Positions 49,051 to 58,402 of a stretch of DNA of 64,000 nucleotides are shown in pieces. The first letter of the stretch is position 1; each line of letters opens with the position of its first letter. Made by a program: the position numbers and the translations under genes. Source of the stretch: Pseudomonas matsuisoli (GTDB taxonomy: Bacteria > Pseudomonadota > Gammaproteobacteria > Pseudomonadales > Pseudomonadaceae); the NCBI RefSeq assembly GCF_014647635.1, contig NZ_BMPO01000003.1, forward strand, positions 372,001-436,000, read 5' to 3'. The notes under the pieces were generated by a model, which saw only the letters and a program-made list of their open reading frames with translations, searched no databases and had not been told where the DNA came from.

Positions 49051-49989
49051 ATGATTCGCCTATTCAAACTTGCAGCGTTGATTGCCTTGGTGGGGATCGG
49101 GCTTGCCCTGTTTCTGCGCTGGGCGGAACAACGTACGCATGCGCACTATCTGTCCGATCTTCGTACTCATGTGGTTGCTGGGTCGCGCACTGCGCCATTG
49201 TTGCTGGTCCAGGCTCAGCTGACGCCAGTTGACTACCAATCGGTCGACCATCTGCGTCTGAAGCTCGACACCTTGTTGAATCGTGCGCGCGACGCTGGCC
49301 TGCTTCACGAACACACACTCGTGCTGCTACCGGACCATATCGGCACTTGGCTGATCGCAACGGGCGAAAAGGTCGAGTTCTACCAATCGCGCGATCGCTA
49401 CGAAATCCGCGACTGGCTGCTCCTCGGCAATCCGGTATTAGCGTTCAAGGCCCTGGTGAGCAACCTGGACGCTCATCGTCTGGACGAAGCACTGCTACGC
49501 ATGAAAGCGGAAGAAATGGCGCAGACCTACCAACGGCTGTTCGCCGACCTTGCCCAGCGCTACCGGGTCACGCTGGTTGCAGGCTCGATCCTTCTTCCCT
49601 CCCCGGCCCTGCAAGACGGTGAGCTGCATGCCGGCGACGGCCCTTTGCGTAACACGAGTCTCACCTTCGCGCCTGACGGCCAGATCATCGGTCCGATATA
49701 CACCGAGGCATGGCCACCCGAGCGGAGCACGGAGCAGCAACAGGTCTCCGTCGATGGCACGGACTACCGCGTCGAGCGTGATCTGGAAGAAGGCTATCCG
49801 CGCTCGCGCCTGCTGCGGATGGATACCTCCGACCGCAGCACCCCGGTCTTCTTGCGGGGCACGTTGGACTGGCCCATCGGCGGCTTGCCGAGAAGGATCA
49901 CGCTTTCAGCACCAGCCGAGGTACAAAGTGGCCCGCCCGGTAGCCACTTGATCGCAGAGGCGAACGCCCATGAGCGCCGCCCGGATTAG
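49051..49989 (+). CDS. Membrane-anchored, degenerate nitrilase-fold protein
   Basis: 312 residues from the ATG at 49051. One N-terminal helix (LFKLAALIALVGIGLALFLRW) anchors a periplasmic domain with carbon-nitrogen hydrolase texture: VLLPDHIGTWL, YRVTLVAGSILLPSP and RNTSLTFAPDGQIIG. The family triad is Glu-Lys-Cys. Here Asp stands at the Glu position, the expected Lys segment reads IGPIYTEAWPPE without lysine, and no catalytic cysteine block follows. Likely non-catalytic. It overlaps the AraC-type gene by 20 bp, suggesting a shared role. Confidence 0.65.
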   Translation: MIRLFKLAALIALVGIGLALFLRWAEQRTHAHYLSDLRTHVVAGSRTAPLLLVQAQLTPVDYQSVDHLRLKLDTLLNRARDAGLLHEHTLVLLPDHIGTWLIATGEKVEFYQSRDRYEIRDWLLLGNPVLAFKALVSNLDAHRLDEALLRMKAEEMAQTYQRLFADLAQRYRVTLVAGSILLPSPALQDGELHAGDGPLRNTSLTFAPDGQIIGPIYTEAWPPERSTEQQQVSVDGTDYRVERDLEEGYPRSRLLRMDTSDRSTPVFLRGTLDWPIGGLPRRITLSAPAEVQSGPPGSHLIAEANAHERRPD

Positions 49990-51007
49990 GCTCGGTGATC
50001 TTTCCGTTGGGCTAATTTCGTGCCTTGCCGAATTCGCCGATAACGCGGGACTGGATACGACCGCATTGCTGGCTCGCTACGGGATGGACGCGCATCGTCT
50101 CGCGCAAGCCGATGCGCGACTATCCATCGCGCGTTACATGCACTTTGGGCATACCTTGAGGCAGCTGTCTGGCGATCCCGCCATAGGCCTGAAAGCGGCA
50201 CGCTACAGCCGACTTTCGTCCCTTGGATTAGCGGGCGCCGCTGCCCGCCACGCGCCAGACATTGGTAGCGCAATGAACGTTCTCACACGCTTAGAGCCGC
50301 TGTTCCTCCAGAACTACCGAGGCCAGTCCAGCGTGCATGCGGACGGCAACGGCCTGTGGCTGCGTTTCTATTCCATCAGCCCGTACAACGCGTACAACTG
50401 CTTCGCCGTCGACACCCAGCTCGCCGGCTGGTGCCGGCAGCTTAGCGAAGTGGCCGGATGCTCCATCGTACCCGACCGTGTGCAGATCGAATTTGCGGCA
50501 CCGGCGTATGCCGACTGCTACTCCACTACGTTCGGCTGCAAGGTCGAATTCGAAGCGCCCCACAACCAGATTCGTTTGAGCGAAGCGACCGTGGCCCTCC
50601 CCGGCGCGGACCATTGCCCGACCACCTACGCGCAATTACTGGCGGTTTGTGAAAGGGAATTGCAGTCCCGAACGCGAACCTACACCTTGCGCGAACGCGT
50701 CGTGCAACTGCTGGGGCCGCTGCTACACGGAAGCGAGCCCGAGCTCGACGACGTCGCCCGCGAACTGAACCTGCCAGCCTGGACCCTGCGCCGCAAACTG
50801 GCAGAAGAAGGAACCGGCTTTCGGCAGCTACTGGCCGATACTCGGCGCGATCTGGCAGTGGCGTATATCCGCGATACCGAACTGAGCTTCGGTGAGATCG
50901 CGTACTTGCTCGGATTTTCATCCGCGGAAGCGTTCCAGCGGGCGTTCAAACGCTGGTGCGACAGCACACCCGGCGATTATCGCCGCGCCGCTCGCAGCGA
51001 ACGCTAA
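49970..51007 (+). CDS. AraC-family transcriptional regulator
   Basis: 345 residues: N-terminal arabinose-binding-like domain of the OruR/ArgR-unrelated AraC subgroup (about 20-210) and C-terminal AraC HTH (about 240-340; LNLPAWTLRRKLAEEGTGFRQLL and IAYLLGFSSAEAFQRAFKRW). Co-transcribed with the nitrilase-fold membrane protein through a 20-bp overlap. Target genes are unknown. Confidence 0.9.
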   Translation: MSAARIRLGDLSVGLISCLAEFADNAGLDTTALLARYGMDAHRLAQADARLSIARYMHFGHTLRQLSGDPAIGLKAARYSRLSSLGLAGAAARHAPDIGSAMNVLTRLEPLFLQNYRGQSSVHADGNGLWLRFYSISPYNAYNCFAVDTQLAGWCRQLSEVAGCSIVPDRVQIEFAAPAYADCYSTTFGCKVEFEAPHNQIRLSEATVALPGADHCPTTYAQLLAVCERELQSRTRTYTLRERVVQLLGPLLHGSEPELDDVARELNLPAWTLRRKLAEEGTGFRQLLADTRRDLAVAYIRDTELSFGEIAYLLGFSSAEAFQRAFKRWCDSTPGDYRRAARSER

Positions 51008-51084
51008 AGCTCCGTCGCGTCGTCCGTCGCAATGGGTTCGTCGAGCTCGCCGGCTTCCAGCAATTCTTCGAGGTAGTCGTCCAT
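51004..51084 (-). CDS. 26-codon acidic ORF (doubtful)
   Basis: Encodes MDDYLEELLEAGELDEPIAT plus six residues; strongly acidic and helical, with third-base use like a real gene. Its stop overlaps the AraC-gene stop on the other strand. The ribosome site is weak and no homologue is recognised, so it is a low-confidence candidate. Confidence 0.25.
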   Translation of the reverse strand: MDDYLEELLEAGELDEPIATDDATEL

Positions 51085-51167
51085 CGTGCACGCTCACGTC
51101 GGGTTCGAATACACCGACCATGCAATCAATGAGTGACGAAATCATGACGTTCGGATGAACGAAGAGA

Positions 51168-51242
51168 TGGCGTCCCCTGCTGGAATCGAACCAGCATCTA
51201 GCCCTTAGGAGGGGCTTGTTCTATCCGTTGAACTAAGGGGAC
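51168..51242 (-). tRNA. tRNA-Arg (anticodon CCU)
   Basis: 75 nt including CCA; acceptor GTCCCCT/AGGGGAC, anticodon loop CTCCTAA. Reads the rare AGG codon. This tRNA is a frequent integration site in gammaproteobacteria, but no integrase or repeat of its 3' end is seen here. Confidence 0.96.
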
Positions 51243-51376
51243 GAACCGTTCGCCAGGACGGCGACGGCAGGCATCTTACCGGCGCTATCGGTGTTTGTCA
51301 TGCCACCCCGGTACAGGTGAAGGGAACGTGAATAGCCACCGAGGAATCGGATGAACACAACGGAGGAGTGCTCGAT

Positions 51377-51556
51377 ATGCCCGATATTCATGCAAACGAA
51401 CGACTATTGGCCAGCGGTGGCGATCAAGCGCCGCTGAATGATTTGGATGAGGCAGAGCACGAGTCCGAGACGCCAAGTCAGACGGTAGACGATGAAACTC
51501 TAAATGACATCATTGCCGAACCGGACCAGATAGAGACCGACCCAAACGTCCCTTGA
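51377..51556 (+). CDS. Small acidic protein of unknown function
   Basis: 59 residues from the ATG at 51377 (MPDIHANERLL); GGAGGAG about nine bases upstream supports this start over an in-frame GTG at 51368 that abuts the SD. Highly acidic and probably disordered (DLDEAEHESETPSQTVDDE). No family recognised. It lies alone between tRNA-Arg and the pseudouridine synthase. Confidence 0.55.
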   Translation: MPDIHANERLLASGGDQAPLNDLDEAEHESETPSQTVDDETLNDIIAEPDQIETDPNVP

Positions 51557-51615
51557 CTCCCGTCTAGACCGTCCGCAAGCAATGATCGCAAAGCGGTCTC
51601 CGATACCGCCCCCGC

Positions 51616-52542
51616 CTACCAATCCAGCGTACGGCGGCTTTCGAATAGACGGTCTTCGCCGGTCACCGGATCGACGAAACGTAAAGTGCGCGCTAATAAA
51701 CGCAGCGGCTGCGCGTAGTCATCCGGCGCCCCCTGTGGCGCTAACGTCGGGTAGAACGGATCGCCTTTGATGGGCGCTCCCAATGCGGACATATGCACCC
51801 GCAACTGATGTTTGCGCCCAGTCACCGGCTTTAGCGCGTACCGCCATTCTTCGCGACGGCGCTCCAACACGTCGATGTGCGTTTCACTGTTGGGGGCGCC
51901 CTCTGCTTCTGCCGTAAGAATGAAGGGATCGCCCGTCACCAGACGACTGCGGTGAGTCAGGGGGAATGACAATGGCGCCAGAGCAGGCGCGATTGCTTCG
52001 TAGCCCTTATAGATACGGCGCTCACGAAAAAGTGACAGGTAGGCGTTACGTGACTCAGGCCGGACCGAAAACATCACCAATCCCGCAGTCAATCGATCGA
52101 TTCGATGCAGGGGGACGAGGTGCGGATTGTCGAACTGCTTAATGAGCCGCGCGACGAGCGTCTCCTCGACGTAGGGCCCAGACGGTACTACCGGCAGGAA
52201 ATGCGGTTTGTCCGCAACGATCAGTTGGTCGTCCTGGTAAATGACGGACGCCTCAAAAGGGATCGGCGTTTCTTCTGCGACTTCGCGGAAATAGCGCACG
52301 CGCAATCCTGCCTGGTACGCATGATCTACGGCGAGCGCCCGACCGTCCGCATCCAATACGCGACCGCGACGCATGCGGTCCGCCCAGACGTTGCGTGGAA
52401 TCGCCGGAAAGCGATCCGCTAGGCAATCGAGTACCGTCTGCCACGGACCGGAGGGAAGGCAAACAGTACTCGCACCATGCAGGGCGGTGGACGCATCAGG
52501 GGCTGGCAAATGAACTCCGGCAAAGTGACTATTCGCCGGCAT
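51616..52542 (-). CDS. RluA-family pseudouridine synthase
   Basis: 308 residues. Catalytic motif HRIDRLTAGLVMF carries the nucleophilic aspartate; KPVTGRKHQLRVHMSALG and PIKGDPFYP are also family blocks. An N-terminal S4-like segment (NVWADRMRRGRVLDADGRA) is present. The RNA target (23S rRNA, 16S rRNA or tRNA) cannot be told from sequence. Confidence 0.92.
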   Translation of the reverse strand: MPANSHFAGVHLPAPDASTALHGASTVCLPSGPWQTVLDCLADRFPAIPRNVWADRMRRGRVLDADGRALAVDHAYQAGLRVRYFREVAEETPIPFEASVIYQDDQLIVADKPHFLPVVPSGPYVEETLVARLIKQFDNPHLVPLHRIDRLTAGLVMFSVRPESRNAYLSLFRERRIYKGYEAIAPALAPLSFPLTHRSRLVTGDPFILTAEAEGAPNSETHIDVLERRREEWRYALKPVTGRKHQLRVHMSALGAPIKGDPFYPTLAPQGAPDDYAQPLRLLARTLRFVDPVTGEDRLFESRRTLDW

Positions 52543-52575
52543 TATTCCTACGGTTTCGCGCGGCGCAAGTGCCCG

Positions 52576-52791
52576 TTACCCCTGCCCGCTTTCTCGTGAG
52601 GTTGGCGGATGCGCCATGCCACGCGGGCCCGCGACGCCCCATATGATCAAGCCCAGCACTGGGAACAAGACGATCAGCACCGTCCAGCCGATTTTCGTGC
52701 CTCCCGATTTGGTGCTTTGGAAGATGCTGGCGATGGCCCACAGATCGAGGGCGACGACGCAAATTCCGACGATAGTCCAGAAGATGCTCAT
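52576..52791 (-). CDS. PLDc_N-type small membrane protein
   Basis: 71 residues with two membrane helices (FWTIVGICVVALDLWAIASIF and IGWTVLIVLFPVLGLIIWGV), the pattern of the phospholipase D N-terminal (PLDc_N) membrane module standing alone. ..P-x-LG-x-IIWG is the conserved core. Function unknown. It lies 33 bp upstream of the pseudouridine synthase gene on the same strand. Confidence 0.8.
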   Translation of the reverse strand: MSIFWTIVGICVVALDLWAIASIFQSTKSGGTKIGWTVLIVLFPVLGLIIWGVAGPRGMAHPPTSRESGQG

Positions 52792-52934
52792 GTTTCATTC
52801 TCCAATCGAGGCGTTCCTAATTGAGGCCATAGCCGAGTCAGTAGGGTTCAGCCAGTTGTGCGCGGTTCGTCGGAAGCACGGCTTGAGATCAGCGTCAGGC
52901 GTGGTTAACGTGGCAGCCTTCCAAGGAGAACGCC

Positions 52935-53588
52935 ATGCCCCCCATCCGCTATCTAGCCCTTGCTGGCGCGCTCTCATTGAGCGCCGGTTGCCAGATGTTC
53001 AGCACGCAGGATGAGACGACTCACCGCCCGGTTGAGCGCCTTCAAGGCGAACTCACGGAGGAAGCCGGCGTTTGGTGGCTTACGCCGTGCGGCGCAAGCG
53101 AGCGCCTGCAGGTGACCGAAGCCGAGGGCTTCTCCGTCCTTCAGGATGCGCGAATGCTCCAGGCGGGCGGCGGTCCGCTATTTGCCGACCTGGGTGGTGC
53201 GCGCAGTAGCGAGGGGCGCTATGAAGTATCGCGCGCCTATCGCGTGCAGTACGAAGGTAATGCCTGCGGCGATCCGGTTTTCCGACGCTTGCAAGCCAGA
53301 GCCGCAGGCAACGAGCCGTTCTGGAGCGCGGAGGTCAATCCAAAAGGAATGATCATCGATCGCCCCGGAAAGCAACAGTCGATGGTGCTGCCGTTTCTCG
53401 AAGAGCGTTTACCAGACGGCGGTCAGAGCCTGACCAGTGAAGCCAATGGCAAGCACATCGAACTCTGGCTAGCGCCCCAACGATGCGTCGACAGCATGAG
53501 CGGCAACCTCTACCACCTGAGCGCTGAACTGCGCATCGACGGCGAAGTACAGCGGGGTTGCGCTTATTACGGGGGCCAGCGGCAATAG
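52935..53588 (+). CDS. Putative lipoprotein (COG3650-like)
   Basis: 217 residues with a lipobox LSAGC at residue 19 and a periplasmic domain. ARAAGNEPFWSAEVNPKGM and the later C..SMSGNLYHLSAELRIDGEVQRGCAYYG fit the COG3650 lipoprotein pattern that also occurs in META/HslJ-like proteins. The conserved cysteines may form disulfides. AAGGAG precedes the ATG. Function unknown. Confidence 0.75.
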   Translation: MPPIRYLALAGALSLSAGCQMFSTQDETTHRPVERLQGELTEEAGVWWLTPCGASERLQVTEAEGFSVLQDARMLQAGGGPLFADLGGARSSEGRYEVSRAYRVQYEGNACGDPVFRRLQARAAGNEPFWSAEVNPKGMIIDRPGKQQSMVLPFLEERLPDGGQSLTSEANGKHIELWLAPQRCVDSMSGNLYHLSAELRIDGEVQRGCAYYGGQRQ

Positions 53589-53605
53589 CCCACTTCTTTA
53601 AGGAC

Positions 53606-53640
53606 TAGACCGCGTTTGGTCAGATGCAACGCGCGGTCTA
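53606..53640. terminator. Hairpin between convergent lipoprotein gene and glk
   Basis: TAGACCGCG (53606-53614) pairs perfectly with CGCGGTCTA (53632-53640) around a 17-nt loop, between the stops of two convergent genes. Neither side has a good T tract, so its strength as a terminator is uncertain. Confidence 0.55.
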
Positions 53641-53661
53641 CTCATTGCGCCTGCAAGCGCT

Positions 53662-54630
53662 TTACCTGTTCACCTCATCCAGGCGCTGCTGCAGGGCGAC
53701 GCCTGCACCGACGAGCCCAGGCTGCTTTGCGGTGACGAGCCACACCGGAATGGTGTCGAAGTAGTCACTCATCTGGCCTTTATCGGCAAAGGCCCTGGTG
53801 AATCCGCTCTTGCGCAGCAACTCGACGATCCGCGGCGCGATCCCGCCCGTGATATACACGCCACCTCTGGCGCCCAACGTCAGCACATTGTTGCCGGCAA
53901 CACGACCGAGCCAAATGCAGAACTGTTCCACGACGCTCAACGCCTGCTCGTCACCGTCGAGTGCCGCATCCGTGATATGCGAAGGATCCGAGAATACAGG
54001 CGTCCAGCCTTCGACTTCACAGAACGCCTGATACAGCTTCAGCATGCCGCTTCCGCTGAGCACATGCTCTGCGCTGACATGGCCGAATCGCGCATGCATG
54101 GTGGCCCAAAGGCGTGACTCCTGCAGCGTGTTGACCGGCAGATCGACATGGCCACCTTCGCCGGGCAACGCTTTCCAGCGACCGTCTGGAAGGCAAAGCA
54201 ATGTGCCCACACCAAGCCCCGTACCGGGGCCGATGATCAACCGCGGCTCGCTCTTTTGGGCGACCCCAGGCCGTATCTCGAGCAGTTCGTGGGCTTCCAC
54301 CCGACTCATGCCCATGGCTTGTGCAGCAAAGTCGTTGATCAGGACCAGTTCTTTCAGACCTAGCTCCTGACAAAACGCACTGCGGCTCATCGACCACGCA
54401 TTGTTGGTGAACTGGAAATGATCGCCTTGAACCGGGCCAGCGCACGCCAGGCAGACCGACTGCAACGCATCGACGGTCTTGCCAACACGCGCAAGATAGG
54501 CCCGAACCGCATCGGCAGGTTGCTGAAAATCTGCTGGCGCCAATACCAGAACCGAGCTCGGCGAATGACCGTCCCACAGCGCGAAACGCGCATTCGTGCC
54601 GCCGATATCGGCGATCAGCGACAACGTCAT
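53662..54630 (-). CDS. glk: Glucokinase
   Basis: 322 residues; phosphorylates glucose with ATP. Phosphate-binding [12 protein letters not shown] at the N terminus, then [12 protein letters not shown] and [10 protein letters not shown], and a C-terminal [12 protein letters not shown]. The bacterial Glk (hexokinase-clan) type rather than ROK. Its start overlaps the edd stop by 4 bp, so glucose entry and the Entner-Doudoroff pathway share a transcript. Confidence 0.96.
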   Translation of the reverse strand: MTLSLIADIGGTNARFALWDGHSPSSVLVLAPADFQQPADAVRAYLARVGKTVDALQSVCLACAGPVQGDHFQFTNNAWSMSRSAFCQELGLKELVLINDFAAQAMGMSRVEAHELLEIRPGVAQKSEPRLIIGPGTGLGVGTLLCLPDGRWKALPGEGGHVDLPVNTLQESRLWATMHARFGHVSAEHVLSGSGMLKLYQAFCEVEGWTPVFSDPSHITDAALDGDEQALSVVEQFCIWLGRVAGNNVLTLGARGGVYITGGIAPRIVELLRKSGFTRAFADKGQMSDYFDTIPVWLVTAKQPGLVGAGVALQQRLDEVNR

Positions 54631-56456
54631 CGCAACGACTCCAATTCCTTGGTGAACACACTTGCGCCTTTTTCCGCCGGGCTGAAGGCACTGCGCATGA
54701 ACGCGAACAACTCCCGACCGCAGCCAATCCCTAAATCATCCGGCTGCCGGGCGAGCTTGCGCGCATCCCATTCGGCTAGGTCCACCATGATCTGCAATGT
54801 TCCAGCTTCAGCATCGAGGCGAATCACGTCACCCGTGCGCACCTTGGCCAGCGGACCACCGTCTACCGCTTCCGGACTCAAATGAATCGCTGCCGGCACC
54901 TTACCCGAGGCACCGGACATGCGCCCGTCCGTCACCAGCGCGACATGGTGGCCACGATCCTGCAGGACACCGAGGAACGGCGTGAGCTTGTGCAACTCAG
55001 GCATGCCATTGGCCTTGGGCCCCTGGAAGCGCACGACAGCGATGAAATCGCGCTCCAGCTCGCCGTTCTTGAATGCGGCGGCCAATTCAGCCTGATCATT
55101 GAACACGACCGCGGGTGCCTCGACGACCTGATGCTCGGGCGCGACAGCAGAAACTTTGATAACGCCTCGGCCCAGGTTGCCTTCCAGTACACGGAGCCCG
55201 CCTTCTTTCGAAAACGGGTCGGAGGCCGAACGCAGGATCGAAGAATCCAGACTTTCCGTGGGCCCCTCACGCCAGACCAACTTACCCTCTTCGATGAACG
55301 GTTCACGCGTGTAGCGCGACAAGCCGTGCCCCATCACGGTGTTCACGTCTTCGTGCAGCAGGCCCGCGTCGAGCAAGGTACGCACCATGTAACCGACGCC
55401 GCCGCTGGCGTGGAAGTGGTTCACGTCGGCCTGCCCATTCGGGTACACCTTGGCCAGCGTCGGCACGACTGCCGATAGGTCGGCCATGTCCTGCCAGGTC
55501 AGCTGAATGCCGGCAGCCTGGGCGAAAGCCGGGATGTGCAAGGTGTGGTTTGTCGAGCCCCCGGTGGCATGCAGGGCAACAACCGAGTTCACGATAGCCT
55601 TCTCGTCCACGATTTCGCACAGGGGCAAGTAATGGCCCCCTTGGCGCGTCAAACGCGTCACCTGCCGGGCAGCCTCGCGCGTCAGCTCATCGCGCAGCGC
55701 CGTGTAAGGGTTCACGAATGACGAACCGGGCAGATGCAGGCCCATGATCTCCATTACCACCTGGTTGGTGTTAGCCGTGCCGTAGAACGTGCAGGTACCC
55801 GGGCTGTGGTAAGACGCCATTTCCGACTGCAGCAGCTCATCGCGTGTCGCCTTGCCCTCGGCGAAGAGCTGCCGGACGTGCGCCTTCTCCTTGTTGGAGA
55901 TACCGGACGGCATCGGTCCGCCAGGTACGAAAATCATCGGCAAATGGCCAAAGCGCAACGCACCGAGAATGAGGCCTGGCACGATCTTGTCGCAGATACC
56001 CAGGCAGAGCGCAGCGTCGAACATGTTGTGCGAAAGCGCGACGGCGGTGGATAGCGCGATGACTTCCCGGCTAGCCAAGCTCATTTCCATACCCGGCTCA
56101 CCCTGGGTCACGCCATCGCACATCGCAGGGACGCCGCCAGCAAATTGGCCGACCGATCCGACTTCACGTAGCGCCTGCTTGATGATGTCTGGGAAATGCT
56201 CATAAGGCTGATGCGCAGACAACATGTCGTTATAGGCCGAAACGATCGCCACGTTGGCTTCGTTCATCAGGCGCAGCCGCTGCTTGTCATCGCCCGACGC
56301 GCAACCTGCGACCCCGTGGGCGAAGTTCGCGCACTGCAATGCGCTACGGTGGGGGCCCTCACTGGCTGCGGCGCCCATTTGCGCCAAGTATCGCGAACGG
56401 GTGGCATGACTCCGCTCGATCAGGCGTTGAGTGACTTCTTTCACGCGGGGATGCAT
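54627..56456 (-). CDS. edd: 6-Phosphogluconate dehydratase
   Basis: First committed Entner-Doudoroff enzyme: dehydrates 6-phosphogluconate to KDPG using a 4Fe-4S cluster. 609 residues; IlvD/Edd signatures [30 protein letters not shown] and [15 protein letters not shown] include the cluster cysteines. Forms edd-glk with a 4-bp overlap. The KDPG aldolase gene eda is not in the window. Confidence 0.96.
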   Translation of the reverse strand: MHPRVKEVTQRLIERSHATRSRYLAQMGAAASEGPHRSALQCANFAHGVAGCASGDDKQRLRLMNEANVAIVSAYNDMLSAHQPYEHFPDIIKQALREVGSVGQFAGGVPAMCDGVTQGEPGMEMSLASREVIALSTAVALSHNMFDAALCLGICDKIVPGLILGALRFGHLPMIFVPGGPMPSGISNKEKAHVRQLFAEGKATRDELLQSEMASYHSPGTCTFYGTANTNQVVMEIMGLHLPGSSFVNPYTALRDELTREAARQVTRLTRQGGHYLPLCEIVDEKAIVNSVVALHATGGSTNHTLHIPAFAQAAGIQLTWQDMADLSAVVPTLAKVYPNGQADVNHFHASGGVGYMVRTLLDAGLLHEDVNTVMGHGLSRYTREPFIEEGKLVWREGPTESLDSSILRSASDPFSKEGGLRVLEGNLGRGVIKVSAVAPEHQVVEAPAVVFNDQAELAAAFKNGELERDFIAVVRFQGPKANGMPELHKLTPFLGVLQDRGHHVALVTDGRMSGASGKVPAAIHLSPEAVDGGPLAKVRTGDVIRLDAEAGTLQIMVDLAEWDARKLARQPDDLGIGCGRELFAFMRSAFSPAEKGASVFTKELESLR

Positions 56457-56601
56457 GTCGGCCTCCTGCTAGCGGCCACGTCCGATTGGGACGGCGGCGA
56501 ATAGGCCCGCCGAACGGCGGGAATCACGGTTATGACGCTTTTACTGTATGACACTCATATGCCCGCTTTCATATCGGGCAGACTTCCAATACCTGGACCG
56601 T

Positions 56602-56787
56602 TCAGCGTTTACGCTTGCGGCGGCCCTTGGCCTGCAAGACGATCAGCCGCATCGCGGACTCGGCTGCGACCAGTCGTTGTTCGTCACCGTTCATGGATTT
56701 CCAGCCGCGGATTTCCTTGCGCGTGCGACCACAACCGCGGCATACCTCATCGTCGAATTTACAGATGCCAATGCAGGGGCTTTTCAT
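56602..56787 (-). CDS. DUF1289 protein
   Basis: 61 residues: MKSPCIGICKFDDEVCRGCGRTRKEI carries four cysteines (5, 9, 16, 19) in the DUF1289 zinc-ribbon-like pattern, followed by W(K)SM and a basic tail KGRRKRKR. Function unknown. It overlaps the scpB stop by 4 bp and is the last gene of the yciO-scpA-scpB unit. Confidence 0.88.
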   Translation of the reverse strand: MKSPCIGICKFDDEVCRGCGRTRKEIRGWKSMNGDEQRLVAAESAMRLIVLQAKGRRKRKR

Positions 56788-57587
56788 GGTTTGGGCGGCG
56801 ACTCATCCACCGCATCCTCCTGGTCGTGTTGCGTGTCGGTCGGAAGATCAGCATGCTCCAACATATCGTCGAAGTCTGTCTTGAGGCCCTGCTCCATCCG
56901 GTCGAGTTCCACGAGCAACGATCGGAAGCTCGCCTGATCTTTTCCGTCCTTCGGCCGCTCTTCCTCGTCTTCTGCCAGCGCCAGGTCGGCGCGAGCCTGC
57001 AACCCGGCCGGCGGTGGCGGGTCTTCGTCATCGGGCGCGACAGGCTCCGGCTCCATTTCCCGCAGGACAGCTAAGGGCGGCAAATCGGCCAAGCTCTTCA
57101 AGTTGAAATGATCCAGAAAGGCTCGTGTGGTCGCGAACATGGCCGGTCGACCCGGTACATCTCGGTGCCCCACGACGCGAATCCACTCTCGCTCCAACAG
57201 CGTCTTCACGATCTGGCTGTTGACGGCGACACCTCGGACGTCTTCGATCTCGCCCCGGGTTATGGGCTGCCGGTACGCGATCAACGCCAACGTCTCCAGG
57301 GTCGCGCGCGAGTACCGCTGGGGGCGTTCTTCCCAAAGCCGTCCGACCCAGGGAGCAAAACGCTCGCGAACCTGCAATCGATACCCCGACGCAACCTCCT
57401 TCAACTCGAACGCGCGGCCCTTGCACGAACGACCCAGTATGGCGAGGGCATCTCTGATCTGTGCAGGCTCGGGCCGCTCCGCCTCTTCGAACAACTCACC
57501 AATGCGCTCTATCGACAAAGGCTTGCCCGCAGCGAGCAAGAACGCCTCGATGAGCGACGCCAATTCCTTGGGATCAGCAAGATTCAT
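56784..57587 (-). CDS. scpB: Segregation and condensation protein ScpB
   Basis: Kite-subunit dimer of the SMC-ScpAB condensin. 267 residues: two winged helices (about 1-175; LIEAFLLAAGKPLSIERI and LALIAYRQPITRGEIEDVRG) and an acidic low-complexity tail of about 85 residues that is longer than usual. It overlaps scpA by 4 bp. No smc gene is in the window. Confidence 0.95.
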   Translation of the reverse strand: MNLADPKELASLIEAFLLAAGKPLSIERIGELFEEAERPEPAQIRDALAILGRSCKGRAFELKEVASGYRLQVRERFAPWVGRLWEERPQRYSRATLETLALIAYRQPITRGEIEDVRGVAVNSQIVKTLLEREWIRVVGHRDVPGRPAMFATTRAFLDHFNLKSLADLPPLAVLREMEPEPVAPDDEDPPPPAGLQARADLALAEDEEERPKDGKDQASFRSLLVELDRMEQGLKTDFDDMLEHADLPTDTQHDQEDAVDESPPKP

Positions 57588-58402
57588 TCAGCACGCGCCC
57601 GCACATGAATAGGGGCAAATGGCTCGTTCTGGACCAATTCAACCAGCGACTCCTTGATCAATTCGAGCACCGCCATGAACGTGACGACGACACCCAAACG
57701 GCCCTCCTCTATCGTGAAGAGTGCGCCAAATGCCACAAAACCACCGCCCTTGAGGCGTTCAAGCACCTCGCTCATGCGCTCGCGTGTAGACAGCACTTCC
57801 CTTGCGACCTGATGGCTTTCGAACATGTCGGCCCGACGCAGCACCTCGGCCATGGCGACCATCAATTCTTCGAGATTGACGTCCGGCAACAGCTTGCGCG
57901 CCCGTGCCTCTGGTGCATCCACCCGAGGCACCAAGGTGTCCCTACCCACGCGCGGCAGCGTATCGAGATCCTCCGCTGCGGTCTTGAAGCGTTCGTACTC
58001 CTGCAAACGCCGAATCAGTTCGGCGCGCGGGTCTTCCTCTTCATCATCGGCTTCGCTGCTGCGTGGTAGCAACATCCGGGACTTGATCTCGGCAAGCATG
58101 GCGGCCATGACCAAATACTCGGCCGCCAACTCAAGCCGGACCGATTTCATCAGCTCGACATAGGCCATGTACTGACGCGTAATCTCCGCAACAGGGATGT
58201 CGAGCACATCGATATTCTGTTTGCGAATCAGATAAAGCAGCAGATCCAACGGGCCTTCGAAGGCCTCGAGAAATATCTCCAGCGCATCCGGCGGAATATA
58301 GAGGTCCACCGGCAGTTCGGTGACGGCTTCGCCGTACACCAACGCGAGCGGCAGCTGCTGTTCCAGCGGACGCTCTTGCACCGCTTCTTCAGTTTCGCTC
58401 AA
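57584..58402 (-). CDS. scpA: Segregation and condensation protein ScpA (TTG start)
   Basis: Kleisin subunit linking SMC heads and ScpB. 272 residues. The TTG at 58402 is chosen because GAGGT lies seven bases upstream and its sequence TTGA overlaps the yciO stop codon; a longer TTG start at 58438 would run back into yciO. Kleisin N-terminal block FEGPLDLLLYLIRKQNIDVLDIPVAEI is diagnostic, and the C-terminal winged helix (EGRLGVVVTFMAVLELIKE) binds SMC. Confidence 0.93.
   Translation of the reverse strand: MSETEEAVQERPLEQQLPLALVYGEAVTELPVDLYIPPDALEIFLEAFEGPLDLLLYLIRKQNIDVLDIPVAEITRQYMAYVELMKSVRLELAAEYLVMAAMLAEIKSRMLLPRSSEADDEEEDPRAELIRRLQEYERFKTAAEDLDTLPRVGRDTLVPRVDAPEARARKLLPDVNLEELMVAMAEVLRRADMFESHQVAREVLSTRERMSEVLERLKGGGFVAFGALFTIEEGRLGVVVTFMAVLELIKESLVELVQNEPFAPIHVRARAE

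Noticed and set aside
51004-51556. Genomic island at tRNA-Arg(CCU)
   Set aside because: The tRNA is a common integration site, but there is no integrase, no repeat of the tRNA end and no change in gene character around it.
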